A stretch of 38,725 nucleotides of DNA from SIG607 sp036307305. GTDB taxonomy: Bacteria; Bacillota; Clostridia; Oscillospirales; Acutalibacteraceae. Positions 34,451-38,725 of this stretch are shown here, piece after piece. The stretch covers positions 1 through 38,725 of the forward strand of contig JAXJXV010000016.1 of the NCBI GenBank assembly GCA_036307305.1. The letters run 5' to 3'. How positions within the stretch are numbered: position 1 is the stretch's first letter; each line of letters begins with the position of its first letter. Made by a program: the position numbers and the translations under genes. The notes beneath the pieces were generated by a model, which saw only the letters and a program-made list of their open reading frames with translations, made no database searches and was not told the origin of the DNA.

Positions 34451-35859
34451 TATTCATCAAAACCTCCGTCTTCCTCATTATTATATTCAGGTCTACCTGC
34501 TTTTTTGCGTTTTTTCTGCAGTTTTTCTTTTCTCAGGCGTTCCTTTTCCTCATCGTAAGGAATGTATTTTATTTTTTTGCGCTTCTTTCTTCCCGAAGAA
34601 TTTATAATTATTACGTAGCCTACTATTAAAACTATAATTATTATGGCTATTATGAGTATGGTTTTAAACACTGTTGATACCAGAATTTTTCTTATAAAGT
34701 CGAAAAACACAAGAAATCCGTTTGCTTCAATATCGTTTCCCGCCACAAGATTTACGCTTCCTATTACCGTTTCGGCGTACACAACGTCTGCCGTTCCCAG
34801 TATGTCACCCTTTTTAACAGGCGCATCTACAGTGTCCCTTTCAAGCTTAGGTCTTATAATAAGGGTGGAATTATCCGCTTCCTTAGGTAAAATAGAGGTA
34901 AGCTGTTTTTCAGGATAAAGAGAAATGTAGTCGTAGTCGGTAGAAAGTCTTACGTTCATTTCGGTAACGGGAACAGCTACGTCAAGCACCGCTTTATATT
35001 CAAAATTATTGAACGCCCAACGGAACATTTCTCTTGCAGTCTGAAAACGGGTTTCTGTTTCATTGGGACAGCCCATAAGCACCGCAAGATATCTGTAGCC
35101 CTTGTACTGCGCAGTTGCCGTAAGACATCTTCCTGCTTCATCGGTTTTTCCCGTTTTTGTACCCGTGCAGTAAGCATAGAAATAATTTGTATTGGAGTCC
35201 ACCATATAGTTTGTGGTAACTATAGTACGTTCGCCTCTCATATTGGTAGCGCTCATTTTATATCTTGCTTTTCCCGTAATCTCACTGAAAACGGGATATT
35301 TATCAATAAGATACTGCGTAAGAACGATTATATCACGCACGGTAGTGTAGTTATCCTCATTATGAAGACCTATAGGGTCGGTATAATGAGTACCTGTTAG
35401 CCCCATCTCCACAGCCTTTCTGTTCATTAAATCCACAAAGGCTTCAACACTGCCTGCAACCGCCTCGCAGTAGGAATAGATAGCATCCCCTGCAGATGCT
35501 ACCAGCATACCTGCAAGAGCGTCCTTTCCATTTAAGGTTTCCCCTATTTTAAGCTGAAGCTGAGGCACACCCGTACCAAGATTTCTTTTATAGGCGCTTT
35601 CGGTCATTGTAACGGTAAAGCCCTCAAGGTCTTTTACCTGTTCAAGAATAACTGCCGCTGCCATTATCTGTGTCATAGAAGCAGGATATACCTTTTCATC
35701 AATATTTTTGCTGTAAATAGTTTCCCCTGTATCAAGGCTATATAACGCCGCCGCCTTTGCAGGTACTTCAAAAGTGGTGATTTCATAGGCGTTTACGCTG
35801 ATAAAGTTACCCAAAAGCAAAAAAATTGTTAAAATTAATGAAAAAATTCTTTTTTTCAT
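34450..35859 (-). CDS. S11-family D-Ala-D-Ala carboxypeptidase homologue, probably inactive
   Basis: 469 residues. Signal peptide at 1-24, then the penicillin-binding domain, a beta domain, a membrane helix near 400 and a tail rich in lysine, arginine and glutamate. The KTG motif is intact (K235 in GTKTGKTDEAG), as is the active-site serine S61. The SxxK lysine is a glutamine (PASMTQIM, Q64). The SxN motif reads SAG (S122-G124), so its asparagine is missing. Without Lys and Asn, normal acyl-transfer chemistry is not expected. The membrane helix and basic tail suggest an anchored binding or scaffold protein. Promoter at 35891-35918. Confidence 0.85.
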   Translation of the reverse strand: MKKRIFSLILTIFLLLGNFISVNAYEITTFEVPAKAAALYSLDTGETIYSKNIDEKVYPASMTQIMAAAVILEQVKDLEGFTVTMTESAYKRNLGTGVPQLQLKIGETLNGKDALAGMLVASAGDAIYSYCEAVAGSVEAFVDLMNRKAVEMGLTGTHYTDPIGLHNEDNYTTVRDIIVLTQYLIDKYPVFSEITGKARYKMSATNMRGERTIVTTNYMVDSNTNYFYAYCTGTKTGKTDEAGRCLTATAQYKGYRYLAVLMGCPNETETRFQTAREMFRWAFNNFEYKAVLDVAVPVTEMNVRLSTDYDYISLYPEKQLTSILPKEADNSTLIIRPKLERDTVDAPVKKGDILGTADVVYAETVIGSVNLVAGNDIEANGFLVFFDFIRKILVSTVFKTILIIAIIIIVLIVGYVIIINSSGRKKRKKIKYIPYDEEKERLRKEKLQKKRKKAGRPEYNNEEDGGFDE

Positions 35860-35890
35860 AGAAAAATCCCCTACAATATAGTATACTATG

Positions 35891-35918
35891 ATTATACTAT
35901 ATTTTTTTGTAAAATCAA
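35891..35918 (-). promoter_or_regulatory. promoter of the carboxypeptidase-homologue operon
   Basis: Minus strand TTGATT (35918-35913), 16 nt, TATAAT (35896-35891). The surrounding ATAGTATA/TATACTAT inverted repeat (35879-35901) may be an operator shared with the divergent phosphoesterase gene. Confidence 0.65.
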
Positions 35919-35950
35919 AGAGTTTTTATTTTTTATTCAGGAGGGCTGTT

Positions 35951-36628
35951 ATGGTTTATATTACAGGCGATATGCACGGCGATATTGACCGTCTGTTTGA
36001 CCGTCAATGGAGTAAGCTTAAATCAGGCGATATCATAATAGTCTGCGGCGATTTCGGTTTTTTATGGGACGGCTCCAAACAGGAAAAGGACGTTATAAAA
36101 TATCTGTCCACCCGAAAATACACCGTTGCCTTTCTTGACGGCACCCACGATAATTTTGATGCTATATATAAATGCCGTCAGACTGTATGGAAAGGCGGAC
36201 TTGTTCATAGAATAGGCGATAATCTGTATCATCTTTGCAGAGGACAGCTTTATAAAATAGACGGTATGTCCATTTTCACCTTTGGCGGCGGAGAAAGCGC
36301 CGACAAGGATATGAGGGTAGAACAGGGTAACTGGTGGCGTCAGGAAATCGCCACTCCTGCGGAAATGACACAGGGAGCAAAAACACTTGATGAAGCAGGA
36401 AGAAGCGTTGACTATATACTCACCCACGAACCCCCTGCACCCGTTAAAAGCGCAATGCAGTTACGACGAGGTGAAGCCGAGCTTATAACCAAAACCAACG
36501 GTTATTTCGACCGCATCAGCCGTCTTTGCAGCTTCAGGCACTGGTATTTCGGCTCACTTCACGAGGACCGTATGATAACACCTAAGCACACCTGTGTTTT
36601 CAAAAAGCTGATACCCCTTGAAAAATAA
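35951..36628 (+). CDS. metallophosphoesterase-like protein with altered metal ligands
   Basis: 225 residues from the ATG at 35951 (MVYITGDMHGDIDRL) with AGGAGG 6 nt upstream. D7 and H9 in GDMHG, D34 in CGDFGF and the histidine of THEPPAP are kept. Two usual ligands differ. The canonical GNH(E/D) reads GTHD (T65 for Asn), and the GHxH motif near the C-terminus reads GSLH. Activity is probably weak or lost. Relatives are putative calcineurin-type phosphatases of unknown substrate. It lies between two other proteins with degenerate active sites. Confidence 0.82.
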   Translation: MVYITGDMHGDIDRLFDRQWSKLKSGDIIIVCGDFGFLWDGSKQEKDVIKYLSTRKYTVAFLDGTHDNFDAIYKCRQTVWKGGLVHRIGDNLYHLCRGQLYKIDGMSIFTFGGGESADKDMRVEQGNWWRQEIATPAEMTQGAKTLDEAGRSVDYILTHEPPAPVKSAMQLRRGEAELITKTNGYFDRISRLCSFRHWYFGSLHEDRMITPKHTCVFKKLIPLEK

Positions 36629-36646
36629 GACTTGTTATGGTATAAT
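36618..36646 (+). promoter_or_regulatory. promoter of the PASTA pseudokinase gene
   Basis: TTGAAA (36618-36623), inside the end of the phosphoesterase gene, then 17 nt and TATAAT (36641-36646). Confidence 0.7.
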
Positions 36647-36681
36647 CGTATTGATAACTTTTTCAAAGCGAGGAAATTTTT

Positions 36682-38385
36682 ATGCTAACCTTTGATAAAC
36701 TTTGTATGGGTTGTATGAACGACAACGGCGGAGAGGACGTTTGTCCGATTTGCGGCTACGTCGCCGATACCCCTAATCCCGAATCCACTTTACCCGTTAA
36801 AACCCGTATTCACGGAAGATATATTGTAGGAAAGGCTACCGAAATCAACGGCGAGGGCATTACCTACATCGGCTGGGATAACGATACCAGCACTATTGTC
36901 AATATACGCGAGTTTTTTCCCGTACCCTTAGCAGTGAGAAAGGACGACCTTTCGGTCGGTATGTCTGACGGTAACGAGTATTTTTATAACGCCGCGCTTC
37001 TTGATTTTATAGAGCTTGGTAAAAAGCTTTCTTCCCTGTCCATTCCTGCCGTACCCGAGGTATGCGAAGTTATTGAATGTAACAGCACTGCTTATATTAT
37101 AACCAAATCGGTTGCAGGAATAACACTCAGAGAATTTTTGCTTCGCAACGGTTCAACTCTTTCATGGGAGCAGACCCGTCCTTTGTTTATGCCATTCCTT
37201 TCTTCCCTTATTGCGCTTCATAAGGAGGGTATAATTCACGGCGGCATCTCCCCCGAAACCGTTATCGTAGGCAGAGACGGAAAGCTTCGTCTTTCAGGCT
37301 TTTCCATACCACAGCTCAGAAAATCAGACAGTCCTATTAACTCTCAGATTTTCCCAGGCTTTGCCGCTATAGAGCAGTACGAAGCTTCCGAGCAGGGCAT
37401 AACCGAGGCTACCGACGTATATGGCTTTGCCGCTACCCTTTTCAGAGTGCTTATGGGTTCTACTCTTCCTGAGGCTAACGAGCGTATTACCGACGATAAA
37501 ATGTCCATACCCTCTAAAATAGCAACTCTGCTTCCTCAGGACGTTCTTGTTTCTCTTGCAAACGCTTTGCAGATTCTTTTTGAAAACAGAACAAAAACTA
37601 TGGAAGAATTCAAAATTGACATTTCTCCTGCTATTGATACAACTGCAGGTTTCGTTGCCGCAGATACTTCCATAAAGGAAAACGGCGCTAAAACCACCGT
37701 AAAAAGCAAAGAGCAAAAACCAAAAAAGGACACCTCTGCAAGAAAGTACGCTATAATTGCTGCTTCCATAACAGCAGGTATATTCCTTGTAATCGCTCTT
37801 ATTTTCTGGATAATAATCGGTAAGCCCTTTGCTAAAGAGCCTGACCCGTCACCTGTAATTTCAAGCAGTGTTCCAAGTGACGTTGAAAGCTCATCAGTTC
37901 CCTCAGGCACAGGCGAAAAATTGCTGACAGTTCCCGATTTTGCCGCCCTTAACCTTTCTTTCGAGGAAATCTGCAACGAATACCCCGACTTCAGATACGT
38001 TGTACTTGGTAAAAAATATTCCTCCAAGGGCGCTGGTATCGTAGTTTCTCAGGATATTAAAGCGGGCAGTCAGGTAAAGCGTGACACCACTATTTATCTT
38101 ACCGTCAGTCTCGGTCCCGAAACACTTACAATTCCCGACCTTAAAGGAAAAACAAGAGAAGAGGCTATACTTGAGCTTTACAAAAAAGGCTTCCTCTACC
38201 ATAATATTTACGAGGTGCCTATTGAAGACAGCACGGTAGACTACGACTGTATTGTAAAGACCGACCCGGCAATCGGCTCAACAATCAACCCCGAAACAAC
38301 GCTTAAAATTTACTACAGTAACGTCAAAGGCGATACTTCTGATACAAGCTCAACCAATACCTCCTCAGGCAATCAGGGAAGATAA
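36682..38385 (+). CDS. zinc-ribbon, pseudokinase and PASTA membrane protein
   Basis: 567 residues. A zinc ribbon (C8, C11, C21, C24) is followed by a Ser/Thr kinase-like domain (about 45-320), a linker, a membrane helix (about 353-378) and two PASTA repeats starting at LLTVPDFAALNL and TLTIPDLKGKTREE. PASTA domains of PrkC-type kinases sense muropeptides or lipid II. The kinase core lacks key residues. The VAIK lysine is arginine (NIREFF, R76), HRD reads HGG with Thr for the catalytic Asn (HGGISPET), and DFG reads GFS. It is therefore predicted to be a catalytically dead receptor. Start chosen at the ATG after GCGAGGAAA. Confidence 0.88.
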   Translation: MLTFDKLCMGCMNDNGGEDVCPICGYVADTPNPESTLPVKTRIHGRYIVGKATEINGEGITYIGWDNDTSTIVNIREFFPVPLAVRKDDLSVGMSDGNEYFYNAALLDFIELGKKLSSLSIPAVPEVCEVIECNSTAYIITKSVAGITLREFLLRNGSTLSWEQTRPLFMPFLSSLIALHKEGIIHGGISPETVIVGRDGKLRLSGFSIPQLRKSDSPINSQIFPGFAAIEQYEASEQGITEATDVYGFAATLFRVLMGSTLPEANERITDDKMSIPSKIATLLPQDVLVSLANALQILFENRTKTMEEFKIDISPAIDTTAGFVAADTSIKENGAKTTVKSKEQKPKKDTSARKYAIIAASITAGIFLVIALIFWIIIGKPFAKEPDPSPVISSSVPSDVESSSVPSGTGEKLLTVPDFAALNLSFEEICNEYPDFRYVVLGKKYSSKGAGIVVSQDIKAGSQVKRDTTIYLTVSLGPETLTIPDLKGKTREEAILELYKKGFLYHNIYEVPIEDSTVDYDCIVKTDPAIGSTINPETTLKIYYSNVKGDTSDTSSTNTSSGNQGR

Positions 38386-38400
38386 TAAACAATAACTAAC

Positions 38401-38483
38401 GGGCGGACTTTAATGTCCGCCCGTACTAATATACAATATAATCTCTACTGATAGTTTGTAGGGGAGGATTTGTTATCCTCCCG
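38401..38483. repeat. intergenic hairpin repeat, copy 1
   Basis: GGGCGGAC-tttaat-GTCCGCCC, then an AT-rich core with TACTAATATACAATATAATC, then GGGGAGGAT-ttgtt-ATCCTCCC. The first hairpin may also end transcription of the pseudokinase gene. A second copy follows 22 bp later. Non-autonomous repeat of unknown type. Confidence 0.8.
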
Positions 38484-38505
38484 AAAAGACACTGCAAAAC
38501 TAAAC

Positions 38506-38587
38506 GGGCGGAAAACAATTCCGCCCCTACTAATATACAATATAATCTTTACGGATATGGTGTAGGGGAGGATTTGTTATCCTCTCG
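38506..38587. repeat. intergenic hairpin repeat, copy 2
   Basis: GGGCGGA-aaacaat-TCCGCCC, the same AT-rich core, then GGGGAGGAT-ttgtt-ATCCTCTCG. The loops and stems differ from copy 1 at several positions, partly with stem pairing kept. Same order and orientation as copy 1. Confidence 0.8.
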
Positions 38588-38589
38588 TC

Positions 38590-38725
38590 TTAATCTGATA
38601 TCTCAGCAAGATTTATAACTGTTTTATTTTGCTTTAATGCATATTTCATTGTCTTATATGCTCCGCCCTCATTATGCTCAACGTAACATATAACTAAATC
38701 TGCTCTGTCTACCATTTCTCTGTTG
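38590..38725 (-). CDS. SLOG/DUF1273-like protein, C-terminus only
   Basis: Only the last 44 residues are in the window. They include MVDRADLVICYVEHNEGGAY and KTMKYALKQNKTVINL, the Rossmann-like end of YoqJ/YpsA-type SLOG proteins, thought to bind nucleotide-derived ligands. The rest lies beyond the right edge. Confidence 0.7.
   Translation of the reverse strand, partial: NREMVDRADLVICYVEHNEGGAYKTMKYALKQNKTVINLAEISD

Noticed and set aside
38401..38587. Possible CRISPR array
   Set aside because: Only two units of about 80 bp with internal hairpins, no short repeat-spacer pattern and no cas genes.

Overview
The window looks like AT-leaning Clostridia DNA (Firmicutes, probably an Oscillospirales/Ruminococcaceae-type gut anaerobe). 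The evidence is AGGAGG-type ribosome sites, TTGACA/TATAAT promoters, a ferredoxin-linked indolepyruvate oxidoreductase, TAXI-type TRAP and SNF transporters, and a Tn1549-like conjugation module. No rRNA, tRNA or CRISPR array was recognised.

Region 1 (1-17.5 kb) reads as one end of an integrated conjugative or mobilizable element. From the left edge it holds a MOBP relaxase cut by the window, MobC, a hairpin-rich candidate oriT, a ParR/ParM pair and a cysteine-rich VLP protein. Divergent from these lie a DUF6076-like protein and a sigma-like factor. Then comes a ten-gene operon on the minus strand: a complete-looking E-DUF2764-A-B-D-I-K V-type ATPase of the Chlamydia/Borrelia/Bacteroidetes layout, a chimeric remnant of the K+ transporter gene ntpJ/ktrB, a GNAT-like protein and a GtrA-like protein. 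A PadR/DUF1700 pair, gene scars and a TnpV/DUF6809 module follow. The element seems to end near 17.5 kb at a 45-bp imperfect palindrome, directly beside a yitT gene that has lost its 5' part. The V-ATPase therefore appears to be cargo on a mobile element (inference).

Region 2 (17.5-32.7 kb) is ordinary chromosome with a metabolic theme: a TAXI TRAP transporter, an SLC13-like permease, a small phosphopantetheinyl transferase, and an aryl-acid locus. That locus has a sodium:solute symporter on one side. On the other side lies an operon of acyl-CoA synthetase, IorA, IorB, phenylacetate-CoA ligase and a double ACT protein. An SNF-family amino-acid transporter follows. The symporter and the operon are divergent, and their promoters carry the same 19-nt operator between -35 and -10.

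Region 3 (32.8-38.4 kb) is envelope related: a large exported protein, a D-Ala-D-Ala carboxypeptidase homologue, a phosphoesterase and a zinc-ribbon/kinase/PASTA membrane protein. The last three neighbours all lack canonical catalytic residues, suggesting a set of pseudo-enzymes. Two copies of a hairpin-bearing intergenic repeat and the end of a SLOG-family gene close the window.
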